The translations under genes and the position numbers were made by a program. Of a stretch of DNA of 64,000 bases, positions 51,919-61,114 are shown piece by piece. The stretch is from Oceaniglobus roseus (lineage in GTDB: Bacteria; Pseudomonadota; Alphaproteobacteria; Rhodobacterales; Rhodobacteraceae): the NCBI RefSeq assembly GCF_002869745.1, contig NZ_PNOS01000002.1, positions 1 to 64,000 on the forward strand, given 5' to 3'. The notes below the pieces were generated by a model that searched no databases, was not told the DNA's origin, and worked only from the letters and a program-made list of their open reading frames with translations. The number at the start of each line of letters is the position of its first letter. Position 1 is the stretch's first letter.

Positions 51919-53148
51919 ATGAGACTGACCGATCTCGACATCATCACCACGGCGCCCCCTGCCCCGGGCTGGGGCGGGCGGTACTGGACGCTGGTGAAAG
52001 TCACGACCGACACCGGCATCACGGGCTGGGGCGAATGCTATGCCTCGACCGTCGGCCCGACGGCGATGGAGCATGTCATCCGCGACGTCTTCTCTCGCCA
52101 CATGGCGGGCGAGAACCCCGAGAACATCGAGCTGATGTTCCGCCGCGTCTATTCCTCGGGCTTCACCCAGCGGCCCGATCCGACCGTGATGGGCGCGTTC
52201 TCGGGGCTCGAGATCGCCTGCTGGGACATCCTCGGCAAGGACCGCGACCGCCCCGTCTGGGCGCTGATCGGCGGGCTGATGAACGAGAGGATCCGCGCCT
52301 ATACCTACCTCTATCCCCTGCCCCACCACGAGATGCCGGCCTTCTGGGTGGACCCGGACCAGAACGCCGAGGCCGCGCTGGCGCTGGTCGAGAAGGGCTA
52401 TACCGCGCTGAAGTTCGACCCCGCAGGCCCCTACACCATCCGCACCGGCCACCAGCCCGCGCGCTCCGACATCTCGCGCTCCGCCGCCTTCTGCCGCGCG
52501 ATCCGCGAGGCGGTGGGCGACCGCGCCGACCTGCTGTTCGGCACCCACGGCCAGTTCAACACCCATGGCGCGATCCGCATGGGGGCGGCGATCGAGCCCT
52601 ACGACCCGCTCTGGTACGAAGAGCCGATCCCGCCCGACAACATCGCCGAGTTCGCGCGTGTCGCCGAGGCGGTGCGCATCCCCGTGGCGACCGGCGAGCG
52701 GATGACGACGAAGGCCGAATTCGCCGCCGCCCTGCGCGCCGGGGTGAAGATCCTGCAACCCGCGCTCGGCCGGGCGGGCGGCATCTGGGAGGCGAAGAAG
52801 ATCGCGGCGATTGCCGAGCCCTGGAACGCCGAGATCGCGCCCCACCTCTATGCCGGGCCGGTGGAATGGGCCGCGAACCTGCACCTTGCCGCCTCGATCC
52901 CGAACCTGCTGATGGCCGAGACCATCGAGACGCCGTTCCACGACGCCCTCATCAAGGGGGCGATCAGGGTCGAGAACGGCTTCGTCGCCCCGCCGAAAGG
53001 CGCGGGCCTCGGCATCGAGGTGGACGAGGCGCTGGCCCGTGCCCATCCCTATACCGGCGAGGGGCTGCATCTGCAGATGCAGGAGGCGCCCTGCGACTAC
53101 CAGGGGATCAACGTGTTCGAGGGGGGCGCACCCGCTCCGCGCGACTGA
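51919..53148 (+). CDS. Enolase-superfamily enzyme (mandelate racemase/galactonate dehydratase-like)
   Basis: 409 residues from the ATG at 51919, with GAAGAGGAG 9 nt upstream. The N-terminal capping domain includes TGWGECYAS, and the barrel has KGYTALKFDPAG, LLFGTHGQFN, YEEPIPP, ATGERMTT and APHLYAGPVEWAAN. Two metal-ligand glutamates are clear (YEEP and TGER). The first-ligand strand reads FGTHG rather than the common D-x-N/H form. It is likely an acid-sugar dehydratase, substrate unknown. Confidence 0.88.
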   Translation: MRLTDLDIITTAPPAPGWGGRYWTLVKVTTDTGITGWGECYASTVGPTAMEHVIRDVFSRHMAGENPENIELMFRRVYSSGFTQRPDPTVMGAFSGLEIACWDILGKDRDRPVWALIGGLMNERIRAYTYLYPLPHHEMPAFWVDPDQNAEAALALVEKGYTALKFDPAGPYTIRTGHQPARSDISRSAAFCRAIREAVGDRADLLFGTHGQFNTHGAIRMGAAIEPYDPLWYEEPIPPDNIAEFARVAEAVRIPVATGERMTTKAEFAAALRAGVKILQPALGRAGGIWEAKKIAAIAEPWNAEIAPHLYAGPVEWAANLHLAASIPNLLMAETIETPFHDALIKGAIRVENGFVAPPKGAGLGIEVDEALARAHPYTGEGLHLQMQEAPCDYQGINVFEGGAPAPRD

Positions 53149-53288
53149 GGACGGGGCGACGCTGAAAAACCGGGCACTGGCGCGGGATTGGGCAGGAAAT
53201 GCGCCCGCGCCGCCGATCACGGGTCGCACATCCCGCGCGCCGCTCCTATCGTGACGGCGAATCCTGCCCGACTCTTCCGGACCCCTCC

Positions 53289-54587
53289 ATGCCCGATCTG
53301 ATCGTCACGAACGCCGCCCTGCCCGATGGCCGACAGGGCATGGACATCGCCATCGTGGAAGGCCGGATCGAACGCATCGCCCCCGGCATCGCCGCCGAAC
53401 GCCCCGGCATCCCCACCCTCGACGCCGCGGGCTATCTCGTCAGCCCGCCCTTCGTGGATGCGCATTTCCACATGGACGCGACCCTGTCGCTGGGGATGCC
53501 GCGGATGAACGTCTCGGGCACGCTGCTGGAGGGCATCGCGCTCTGGGGCGAGCTGAAGCCGCAGCTGACCCACGAGGGGCTGGTCGAGCGCGCCATGCGC
53601 TACTGCGACCTTGCCGTGTCGAAGGGGCTGCTGGCGATCCGCTCGCACGTCGACGTCTCGGACCCGCGGCTTCTGACGGCCGAGGCGATGCTGGACGTGC
53701 AGGCGCGGGTAAGCGGATACATCGACCTGCAACTGGTGGCCTTCCCGCAGGACGGCTATCTCCGCTCGCCCGGCGCGGTGGAGCTGCTGGAACGCAGCCT
53801 CGACATGGGGCTGAACATCGTCGGCGGCATCCCGCATTTCGAGCGCACCATGGCCGACGGCGCCGACTCGGTGGAACGGCTGTGCCGGATCGCCGCCGAC
53901 CGCGGCCTGCCGGTGGACATGCACTGCGACGAAAGCGACGATCCGCTGTCCCGCCACGTCGAAAGCCTGGCCCAGCAGACGGTGCGCTTCGGGCTTCAGG
54001 GCCGCGTGGCGGGGTCGCACCTGACCTCGATGCACTCGATGGACAACTACTATGTCTCGAAGCTGATCCCGCTGATGGCGGAGGCGCAGATGCACGTCAT
54101 CGCCAACCCGCTGATCAACATCACCCTTCAGGGCCGCCACGACACCTATCCGAAGCGGCGCGGCCTGACCCGGGTGCCCGAGCTGATGGCGGCGGGGCTG
54201 AACGTGGTCTTCGGGCAGGACTGCATGATGGACCCGTGGTACGGGCTCGGCACCGCCGACATGACGGGCGTCGCCTCGATGGGCCTCCACGTCGCGCAGA
54301 TGACCTCGCGCGCCGCGATCCGGCAGTGCTTCGATGCGGTGACGGTGAACGCGGCGAAGGCCATGGGGCTGGAGGGGTACGGGCTGGAGGAAGGCTGCAG
54401 GGGCGACCTCGTGATCCTGCAAGCCGCCGACCCGGCCGAGGCGATCCGCCTGTCGCCGGCCCGCCTCGCCGTCGTGAAGGGCGGCAAGGTGATCTCGACC
54501 ACGCTGCCGCAGATTTCCCGGCTGGACCTGCCCGGCCGGCCGAACCGAATCGACCCGGCGGAGTATGCTCCCGCCCAAAAGCACTGA
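53289..54587 (+). CDS. Cytosine-deaminase-like amidohydrolase
   Basis: 432 residues from the ATG at 53289. CodA-like motifs are VDAHFHMD, HCDESDD, GSHLTSMHSMD, NPLINITLQGRHDTYPKRRG and GQDCMMDPWYGLGTADM. By comparison with E. coli CodA (GHDDVFDPWY) the metal-site Asp313 is kept while Asp314 is Cys and the preceding His is Gln. It probably deaminates a cytosine-like or aminated heterocycle. The importer genes that follow suggest the substrate enters from outside. Confidence 0.88.
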   Translation: MPDLIVTNAALPDGRQGMDIAIVEGRIERIAPGIAAERPGIPTLDAAGYLVSPPFVDAHFHMDATLSLGMPRMNVSGTLLEGIALWGELKPQLTHEGLVERAMRYCDLAVSKGLLAIRSHVDVSDPRLLTAEAMLDVQARVSGYIDLQLVAFPQDGYLRSPGAVELLERSLDMGLNIVGGIPHFERTMADGADSVERLCRIAADRGLPVDMHCDESDDPLSRHVESLAQQTVRFGLQGRVAGSHLTSMHSMDNYYVSKLIPLMAEAQMHVIANPLINITLQGRHDTYPKRRGLTRVPELMAAGLNVVFGQDCMMDPWYGLGTADMTGVASMGLHVAQMTSRAAIRQCFDAVTVNAAKAMGLEGYGLEEGCRGDLVILQAADPAEAIRLSPARLAVVKGGKVISTTLPQISRLDLPGRPNRIDPAEYAPAQKH

Positions 54588-54610
54588 CCCCACCAGAGAG
54601 GATGACCCAG

Positions 54611-55588
54611 ATGAGACTGAGACGCCGCACGTTCCTGCAGGGCACCGCCGCCGCCACGGCCGCGGGCCTCTATGCCCCCGCCGTCCTGGCGCAGGCCAAG
54701 TTCAAGGTGGCGGGCATCCATGCCTCCCCGGTGGAAAACGCCTGGAACTCGCGCCTGCACGGCGCGATGCAGGAGGCCGCGGCGGAAGGCAAGATCGACT
54801 ATGTCTTCTCGGAAGGCGTCAGCGGCACCGACTATGGCCGCGCCATGCGGGACTATTGCGAGCAGGGCGTCGACCTGGTGGTGGGCGAGGCCTATGCCGT
54901 GGAGAGCGAGGCGCGCGAGATCGCGGGGCAGTATCCCGACGTTGGCTTCCTCATGGGCTCCTCCTCGGGGCCCGCGGGCGAGAATTTCGGCACCTTCGGC
55001 ACCTGGAACCACGAGGCGGCCTATCTTGCCGGGATGCTCGCCGCGCCGATGTCGCAGTCGGGCGTCTTCGGCGCGGTCGGCGCGATCCCGATCCCCGAGG
55101 TCAACATGCTGATCAACGGCTTCCGCGCGGGCGTCACCCGCGTGCGGCCCGACGCCAAGCACCTGATCGGCTTCATCGGCACCTTCTTCGACCCGCCCAA
55201 GGCCCGCGAGGCCGGCCTGGCCCAGATCGACGCGGGCGCTGACATCCTGTTCGGCGAGCGCATCGGCACCGCCGACGCCGCGAAGGAGCGCGGGATCAAG
55301 GCCATCGGCTCGCTCATCGACTACACCCCCCGCTATCCCGAGACGGTCTTCGCCAACGCGATGTGGTACTTCTCGCCCCTGCTGATGGCGGCGGTGGCCG
55401 ACAAGCAGGCGGGCACGCCGACGGGCCGCGACTATACCCCCTACTGCCTGATGAAGGAGGGCGGCAACGACATCGAGTTCGCGCCGGACATGGTGCCCGA
55501 GGATGCCATCGGCCCGATGGAGGAGGTGCGCGCGGCGATCAAGGCGGGCACCTTCGAGGTGCCGGTCGACATGAGCGAGCCGACCTGA
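54611..55588 (+). CDS. BMP-family nucleoside-type solute-binding protein
   Basis: 325 residues from the ATG at 54611; the ATG at 54602 sits too close to the GAGAGG site. A twin-arginine signal (LRRRTFLQG) with cleavage after VLA predicts Tat export to the periplasm. The mature protein has the BMP/Med fold pattern: FKVAGIHASPVENAWN, YVFSEGVSGTDYG, GVDLVVGEAY, NHEAAYLAGMLAA. It delivers ligand to the ABC transporter encoded next. Confidence 0.91.
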   Translation: MRLRRRTFLQGTAAATAAGLYAPAVLAQAKFKVAGIHASPVENAWNSRLHGAMQEAAAEGKIDYVFSEGVSGTDYGRAMRDYCEQGVDLVVGEAYAVESEAREIAGQYPDVGFLMGSSSGPAGENFGTFGTWNHEAAYLAGMLAAPMSQSGVFGAVGAIPIPEVNMLINGFRAGVTRVRPDAKHLIGFIGTFFDPPKAREAGLAQIDAGADILFGERIGTADAAKERGIKAIGSLIDYTPRYPETVFANAMWYFSPLLMAAVADKQAGTPTGRDYTPYCLMKEGGNDIEFAPDMVPEDAIGPMEEVRAAIKAGTFEVPVDMSEPT

Positions 55589-55693
55589 GCGGCAGGGGCG
55601 GGGGACGCGTGGCGCCTTCCGCCCCTGCCCCACGGGGCACCGGTCGGACGGTCGCGTGGGGACTTCGAACTGGAAAGAGGCTGGGAAGGTTTG

Positions 55694-57223
55694 TTGACGG
55701 ACGCAGTGACGCCTGCCCTGTCGATGGAGGGCATCAGCAAGCGCTTCGGCACACTGCTGGCCAACGACGACATCTCGCTCCGCCTCGGGCGGGGCGAGGT
55801 GCTTGCGCTGCTCGGCGAGAACGGGGCGGGCAAGACCACCCTGATGAACGTGCTCTTCGGCCACTACATGCCCGATTCCGGCAGCGTGACAGTCGACGGC
55901 CGCCCCCTGCCCCTCGGCCGTCCCCGCGCCGCGATCCGCGCCGGGGTGGGGATGGTGCACCAGCACTTCACGCTCGCAGGCAACCTGACGGTGCTGGAAA
56001 ACGTCATGGCCGGGACCGAGAGCCTGCTGCGCCCCGCCAGCCGCACCGCCGCCGCCCGCGCGAAGCTTGCCGCGCTGGCCGACCGCTTCGGCCTGCCCGC
56101 CGATCCCGACGCGCGCACGGGCGACCTATCGGTGGGACAGCAGCAGCGGGTCGAGATCCTGAAGGCACTCTACAACGAGGCGCGGATCCTGATCCTGGAC
56201 GAACCCACCGCCGTCCTGACCGGCCCCGAGGCGGAGGGCCTGTTCGCCGCGCTGCGGGGCATGGCGGCGGAGGGGCTGTCGGTGATCTTCATCTCCCACA
56301 AGCTCCAGGAGGTGATGAGCGCCAGCGACCGCGTCGTGGTGCTGCGCGCCGGGCGCGTGGCGGCCGAGCGGGTGACGGCGCGGACCAGCAAGGCGGAACT
56401 GGCCGAGCTGATGGTCGGCCGCAGGGTCGAGCGGCCCAGGAAGGGCGACACCGCGCGCGGCGCGAAGCGGCTGGAGGCGCGGGGCCTGCGGCTGGCGCGC
56501 GACGGGCGGCAGGTGCTCGACGGGGCCGAGTTCGCCGTCCACAGGGGCGAGGTGCTGGGGATCATCGGCGTTTCCGGCAACGGCCAGGGGGCGCTCGCCG
56601 ATCTGCTGAGCGGGCTCGGACGGCCCGATGCGGGGGCGATCCTGCTGGAAGGCACCAGCATCCGCGGCCTCGGACCCCGGGCGCTGCGCCGCCTCGGCGT
56701 GGGACGGATCCCCGAGGACCGAAACCGCGACGGCGCCATCGGCGACCTCTCCCTCTGGGAGAACGCGGTGCTGGAGCGGATCGACGACCCCCGCTTCTCG
56801 CGCCGCGGCGTGGTCCGCGCGGGCGCGGCGCGGGCGTTCTGCAAGGCGGTGATCGAGCGTTTCGACGTCCGCGGCGGCACCCCGGACAGCCCGACGCGCC
56901 TCTTGTCGGGCGGCAACATGCAGAAGCTGATCTTCGGGCGCACCCTGTCCGACGCCCCGAAGCTGCTGCTCGCCGCGCAGCCGACCCGCGGCCTGGACGA
57001 GGGCGCCATCGCGGCCGTCCACGGCGAGATCCTGGCCGCCCGCAACGGCGGCGCCGCGGTGCTGCTGATCTCCGAGGACCTGGACGAGGTGCTGGCGCTC
57101 GCCGACCGGGTGCAGGCGATCTTCCGCGGCCGCCTGTCGCCCCCGGTGGCGGCCGAGGGGCTGGACGCCCGGCGACTGGGGCTGATGATGGCCGGGGAAT
57201 GGGAGCGGCAGGATGCGGTTTGA
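55694..57223 (+). CDS. Nucleoside-type ABC importer ATPase (two ATPase domains)
   Basis: 509 residues with a TTG start at 55694, 4 nt after GGAAGG; ATG 55724 is an alternative but would cut into the first strand. Domain 1 has GENGAGKTT, LSVGQQQRVEI and ILILDEPTAVL. Domain 2 has a degenerate P-loop (GVSGNGQGA) and signature LSGGNMQKL with LLAAQPTRGLDEG. This is the layout of the YufO/RbsA class. It overlaps the first permease by 11 nt. Confidence 0.93.
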   Translation: MTDAVTPALSMEGISKRFGTLLANDDISLRLGRGEVLALLGENGAGKTTLMNVLFGHYMPDSGSVTVDGRPLPLGRPRAAIRAGVGMVHQHFTLAGNLTVLENVMAGTESLLRPASRTAAARAKLAALADRFGLPADPDARTGDLSVGQQQRVEILKALYNEARILILDEPTAVLTGPEAEGLFAALRGMAAEGLSVIFISHKLQEVMSASDRVVVLRAGRVAAERVTARTSKAELAELMVGRRVERPRKGDTARGAKRLEARGLRLARDGRQVLDGAEFAVHRGEVLGIIGVSGNGQGALADLLSGLGRPDAGAILLEGTSIRGLGPRALRRLGVGRIPEDRNRDGAIGDLSLWENAVLERIDDPRFSRRGVVRAGAARAFCKAVIERFDVRGGTPDSPTRLLSGGNMQKLIFGRTLSDAPKLLLAAQPTRGLDEGAIAAVHGEILAARNGGAAVLLISEDLDEVLALADRVQAIFRGRLSPPVAAEGLDARRLGLMMAGEWERQDAV

Positions 57224-58250
57224 ACGGCGTGCCACGCGGTCGTGGGGCCTGACGCTGCTCGCCCCGCTCATGGCGGTGGCCGTGGCCTTCGTGGTGGCGG
57301 GGGGCCTGATCGCGCTCTCGGGCGCGCCGGTCATCGAGGCCGGGCGCAGGATCCTCGAGAACGCCTTCGGCTCCCGCCTCGCCCTCACCGAGACGCTGAC
57401 CCGCACGACGCCGCTGATCCTGACCGGCCTCGCCGCCGCCGTGGCCTTCCGCGCCCGGGTCTGGAACATCGGCGCCGAGGGGCAGTTCTATGGCGGGGCG
57501 CTGGCCACCGCCGCCATGGCGCAGGTCGTGCCCGGGCCGCTGGCGATCCCGGCGCTGATGCTGGCCGGGGCGGTGGCCGGGGTCGTCCTGCTGGTGGTTC
57601 CCGTCGCCCTGCGCCTGCGCTTCGGCGTCGACGAGGTGGTGACGACGCTGCTCCTGAACTTCATCGTCCTGCTCTTCGTCTCGCTCGCCATCGAAGGCTT
57701 CCTGCGCGACCCCCTCGCCTTCGGCTGGCCGCAGTCCGTTCCCGTCCCGCCCGAGGCGCGGCTGCCGAAGCTCGTCGACCGCTCGCGCCTGCACGTCGGG
57801 CTGGTGATCGCGGTGCTGGCGGCGGTGCTGGTGTACCTCGTGAACCGATACACCGTCTTCGGGTTGCAGGCCCGCGCTGCCGGCCTCTCGGCCCCCGCCG
57901 CGCGCTTCGCGGGCGTGCCGCTGTCGCGCACGCTGCTGACCACCGCCTGCCTTTCGGGCGGTCTGGCGGGGCTCGCCGGGGCGATCGAGGTCATGGGGGT
58001 CAAGGGCCACGTCTCGTCCGACCTCTCGCCCGGCTTCGGCTATACCGGCATCGTCGTCGCCATGCTCGCCGGGCTCTCGCCCCTCGGCGTCATCCTCGCC
58101 GCCCTCTTCGTCGCCGCTCTCTTCGTCGGCGCCGACGGCATGTCGCGCGCCCTGGCGGTGCCGAGCTTCATCGCAGACGTGACCACCTCGCTCGCCCTGC
58201 TGGCCATGCTGGTCGCGATCTTCTTCACCCAGTACCGGGTCGCGAAATGA
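57213..58250 (+). CDS. ABC importer permease 1 (nucleoside/BMP type)
   Basis: 345 residues with about nine to ten hydrophobic segments. WNIGAEGQFYGGALATAAMA, a VDEVVTTLLLNFI segment and the late SPGFGYTGIVVAMLAGLSPLGV match YufP-type permeases. It overlaps the ATPase (11 nt) and the second permease (4 nt). Confidence 0.93.
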   Translation: MRFERRATRSWGLTLLAPLMAVAVAFVVAGGLIALSGAPVIEAGRRILENAFGSRLALTETLTRTTPLILTGLAAAVAFRARVWNIGAEGQFYGGALATAAMAQVVPGPLAIPALMLAGAVAGVVLLVVPVALRLRFGVDEVVTTLLLNFIVLLFVSLAIEGFLRDPLAFGWPQSVPVPPEARLPKLVDRSRLHVGLVIAVLAAVLVYLVNRYTVFGLQARAAGLSAPAARFAGVPLSRTLLTTACLSGGLAGLAGAIEVMGVKGHVSSDLSPGFGYTGIVVAMLAGLSPLGVILAALFVAALFVGADGMSRALAVPSFIADVTTSLALLAMLVAIFFTQYRVAK

Positions 58251-59191
58251 CCGACCTCCTCGACATCCTGCTGACCGCGGGGCTCTGGTCCTCGACCTTC
58301 CGGATCGCGACGCCGCTGATCTTCGGCACCCTCGGCGCGCTGCTCTGCGAACGGGCGGGGGTGCTGAACCTCGGGATCGAGGGGATCATGACCTTCGGCG
58401 CGATGATCGGCTGGCTCACCACCTACCTCACCGGCGACCTCTGGTCCGGCGTCCTCGCCGCCGCGCTGGCGGGCGCGGCCTTCGGCCTGCTCCATGCCGT
58501 CCTCACCGTGACGCTCGGCCTCTCGCAGCATGTCGCGGGGCTCGGGATCACGCTCTTCGCGTCGTCCTCCAGCTATTACGTCTTCCGCCTCGCCGTCCCC
58601 GTCCAGGGGACACCCCCGACGGTCGAGGCCTTCGCCCCCCTCGCCCTGCCGGGCCTGTCTGACCTGCCCTGGATCGGCCCGGCGCTCTTCACCCAGACGC
58701 CGCTGACCTACCTCGCGCTCGTCCTCGTGCTGTTGACCGCCTGGATCCTCGCCCGCACGCCCCTCGGCCTCGCCGTCCGCCTGACCGGCGAGAACCCCCA
58801 CGCGGCCGAGGCGCAGGGGCTCGACCCCGTCGCGCTGCGCTACGGCGCGATCATGGCGGGCAGCGCGCTGATGGGTGTCGGCGGCAGCTTCCTGACGCTG
58901 GCGGCCTTCAACAGCTTCTTCCCGACCATGGTGCAGGGCCGCGGCTGGATCTGCATCGCCCTCGTCGTCTTCTCCACCTGGCGGCCGATGCGCGCGCTCC
59001 TCGGCGCGGTGCTGTTCGCGCTGTTCGACGCCTACCAGCTGAGGCTGCAGGCGGTCTTCGGCAAGGCGGTGCCCTACCAGCTGTTCCTGATGCTGCCCTA
59101 CGTGCTGTCGATCCTTGCCCTGGTCGTCATGGCCCGCCGGGCGCGGGTGCCGCAGGCACTGATGAAGCCCTACCGGCGGGGCGAACGGTAA
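58247..59191 (+). CDS. ABC importer permease 2 (nucleoside/BMP type)
   Basis: 314 residues from the ATG at 58247. RAGVLNLGIEGIMTFGAM, a QHVAGLGITLFASS segment and GRGWICIALVVFSTWRP match YufQ-type permeases. It completes the importer: BMP binding protein, dual ATPase, two permeases. A terminator-like hairpin follows. Confidence 0.93.
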   Translation: MTDLLDILLTAGLWSSTFRIATPLIFGTLGALLCERAGVLNLGIEGIMTFGAMIGWLTTYLTGDLWSGVLAAALAGAAFGLLHAVLTVTLGLSQHVAGLGITLFASSSSYYVFRLAVPVQGTPPTVEAFAPLALPGLSDLPWIGPALFTQTPLTYLALVLVLLTAWILARTPLGLAVRLTGENPHAAEAQGLDPVALRYGAIMAGSALMGVGGSFLTLAAFNSFFPTMVQGRGWICIALVVFSTWRPMRALLGAVLFALFDAYQLRLQAVFGKAVPYQLFLMLPYVLSILALVVMARRARVPQALMKPYRRGER

Positions 59192-59214
59192 GGGCGGATC
59201 TCGAGTATCCGGGG

Positions 59215-59262
59215 AAAGAAGAAGCAAAAGGATGTTTCTTCTTTGCAAAAATACTCCCGCCG
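59215..59262. terminator. Terminator-like hairpin between convergent genes
   Basis: Exact 9-bp arms aaagaagaa (59215-59223) and ttcttcttt (59236-59244). Next comes TTTGCAAAAATA; read on the minus strand, a short CTCC/GGAG stem near 59262 leads into TATTTTT. The position between the second permease and the TauE/SafE gene fits bidirectional termination. Confidence 0.6.
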
Positions 59263-59290
59263 GAGGCATCCCCGGCCAGACGCGGGCGGC

Positions 59291-60034
59291 TCAGGTGAAA
59301 AGGTAGGACACCACCAGCACCAGCCCCAGCCCCGCCACGGTCCAGCGCATCGGCCTTTCCGGCAGGTGCCGCGTCAGGTGGCCGCCGAGGTAGCCGCCGA
59401 TCAGCCCGCCGACCAGCACCGTGCCCGCCGCCGTCCAGTGGACGAGACCGGAAACCGAGAGCGGGATCACGGCGACCGAGTAGATGAAGAAGGCGATCAG
59501 GTTCTTCAGCGTGTTGGCCCGGTGGAGCGACACCCCGCCCGCCACCGACAGCACCGCGATCAGCATGAACCCGAGCCCGGCGCCGAAGTAGCCGCCGTAG
59601 AAGCCCACGGCGAACATCAGCACCTGCGACGCGCGGTGCAAGCGTCCGCCGGGGAAGAGCTTCTGCATCAGGTCGGTCAGGCGGCGCCCGGCGATGATCG
59701 CGCCGACGGCGATCAGCAGCAGCACCGGGATCACGGCGAGGAAAGCCTTCTCGGACGAGAAGATCAGCGCGACCGCACCGAGAAAGCCGCCGACGAGCGC
59801 GGGCAGCATCTGCCGGAACAGCGCCTTCGGGTCGTCCAGCACACCCTTGCGGTTCACCCAGACGGCAGGGATCTGGGCGGGCCACATGGCGACGGCGGCC
59901 GTCGCGTTTGCGGCGAGCGGCGGCAGGCCCGCGGCCAGCAGCATCGGGAACACGAAGAGCTTGGCGCCGCCTGCGGCGGAGTTGACCACGCCGCCGACGA
60001 TGCCGGCGACGAAGAAGAGAAGCAGTTCGGTCAT
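59291..60034 (-). CDS. TauE/SafE (TSUP) family permease
   Basis: 247 residues with about eight hydrophobic segments in two halves. The family signature GGVVNSAAGGAKL lies near the N-terminus, and the second half has GFYGGYFGAGLGFMLI. Members export or import small organic anions such as sulfonates or sulfite. The substrate is unknown, and it is not part of an obvious operon. Confidence 0.9.
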   Translation of the reverse strand: MTELLLFFVAGIVGGVVNSAAGGAKLFVFPMLLAAGLPPLAANATAAVAMWPAQIPAVWVNRKGVLDDPKALFRQMLPALVGGFLGAVALIFSSEKAFLAVIPVLLLIAVGAIIAGRRLTDLMQKLFPGGRLHRASQVLMFAVGFYGGYFGAGLGFMLIAVLSVAGGVSLHRANTLKNLIAFFIYSVAVIPLSVSGLVHWTAAGTVLVGGLIGGYLGGHLTRHLPERPMRWTVAGLGLVLVVSYLFT

Positions 60035-60139
60035 TCCGCTCCCTGACTGCCGCCCCTGCGGCCTTGCACAAATCGAACAACAACACCGTCAGACAGCGGC
60101 AAAATGGAAGCCGTTCCTGCACATTTCACGCAAGCGGTG

Positions 60140-61114
60140 TCACACGTAGCAGCCTGCGATCCGCGCCCGCTGTTGCACCAGCGCCAGCACGTTGGCGATG
60201 GTCGGACAGGGCAGGTCCACCTGCTGGGCCAGTTCCTGCACCGCCGTGACCAGCGCGTCAATCTCCATCGGCCGTCCCAGCTCCAGGTCCTGCAGCATCG
60301 AGGTCTTGTGCGCTCCCACGGCCGCCGCGCCGTCGATCCGCTTGTCGACGTCGATCGAGAACTTCACGCCCAGCCTCTCGGCCACCCCCTGCGCCTCGAC
60401 CATCATCGCGCGGGCCAGCGCCCGGGTCCCCCCGTCGGCACAGATCTGTTCAAGCGTCGCGCCGGTCAGGGCCGAGATCGGATTGAAGGCGAGGTTGCCC
60501 CAGAGCTTGACCCAGATCTCGTCGCGGATCTGCGGGCGCACCGGCGCGCGGAATCCCGCGGATTTCAGCGCCTCCGACAGCTTCTGAGCGCGTTCGGACT
60601 TCGACCCGTCGGGCTCGCCCAGGGTGAAGCGGTCGCCCGAGACGTGGCGGATCACCCCGGGCTCCTCCACCTCGCAGGCGGGATAGACGACGCAGCCGAG
60701 CGCGCGCCCGGGCGGGAGCGCCTTGCTCACGGCGCCGCCGGGATCCACCGCCTCGACCACCTTCCAGTCGTGCCCCTCAAGGCCGTGGAAGTACCAGTAG
60801 GGCACGCCGTTCATGCCCGTCACCAGCGTCGTGCCCTCCCCGAACAGCGGGGCCAGCTTCGGCGCGACGGGGGGCAGCGAATGGGCCTTCAGCGTGACGA
60901 AGACGTAATCCTGCGGCCCGAGGTCCGCGGGATCGTCGGAGGCGGCGATCTGCGCCACCTCCTCCCTGCCGTCTATCAGCAGCTTCATGCCGTTCTCGCG
61001 GATCGCCTTCAGGTGCGGCCCCCGCGCAACGACCGAAACCTCCTGTCCGGCACTGGCGAGGCGCACCGCAAGATAGCCGCCGATGGCGCCGGCTCCGAAA
61101 ATGCAGATTCTCAT
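60140..61114 (-). CDS. Ketopantoate-reductase-like NADP-dependent 2-hydroxyacid dehydrogenase
   Basis: 324 residues from the ATG at 61114 (overlaps the ligase stop by 4 nt). An N-terminal FGAGAIGGYLAVRL Rossmann motif, a catalytic Lys region (VTLKAH) and C-terminal KLWGNLAFNPISALTG and EIDAL segments match the ApbA/PanE fold. The neighbouring genes suggest a substrate other than ketopantoate, such as a small oxo acid, so I give no symbol. Confidence 0.88.
   Translation of the reverse strand: MRICIFGAGAIGGYLAVRLASAGQEVSVVARGPHLKAIRENGMKLLIDGREEVAQIAASDDPADLGPQDYVFVTLKAHSLPPVAPKLAPLFGEGTTLVTGMNGVPYWYFHGLEGHDWKVVEAVDPGGAVSKALPPGRALGCVVYPACEVEEPGVIRHVSGDRFTLGEPDGSKSERAQKLSEALKSAGFRAPVRPQIRDEIWVKLWGNLAFNPISALTGATLEQICADGGTRALARAMMVEAQGVAERLGVKFSIDVDKRIDGAAAVGAHKTSMLQDLELGRPMEIDALVTAVQELAQQVDLPCPTIANVLALVQQRARIAGCYV

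Noticed and set aside
53217-54593. Minus-strand open frame of 458 codons opposite the deaminase-like gene
   Set aside because: The plus strand has clear amidohydrolase motifs; the opposite frame is His/Arg-rich noise.
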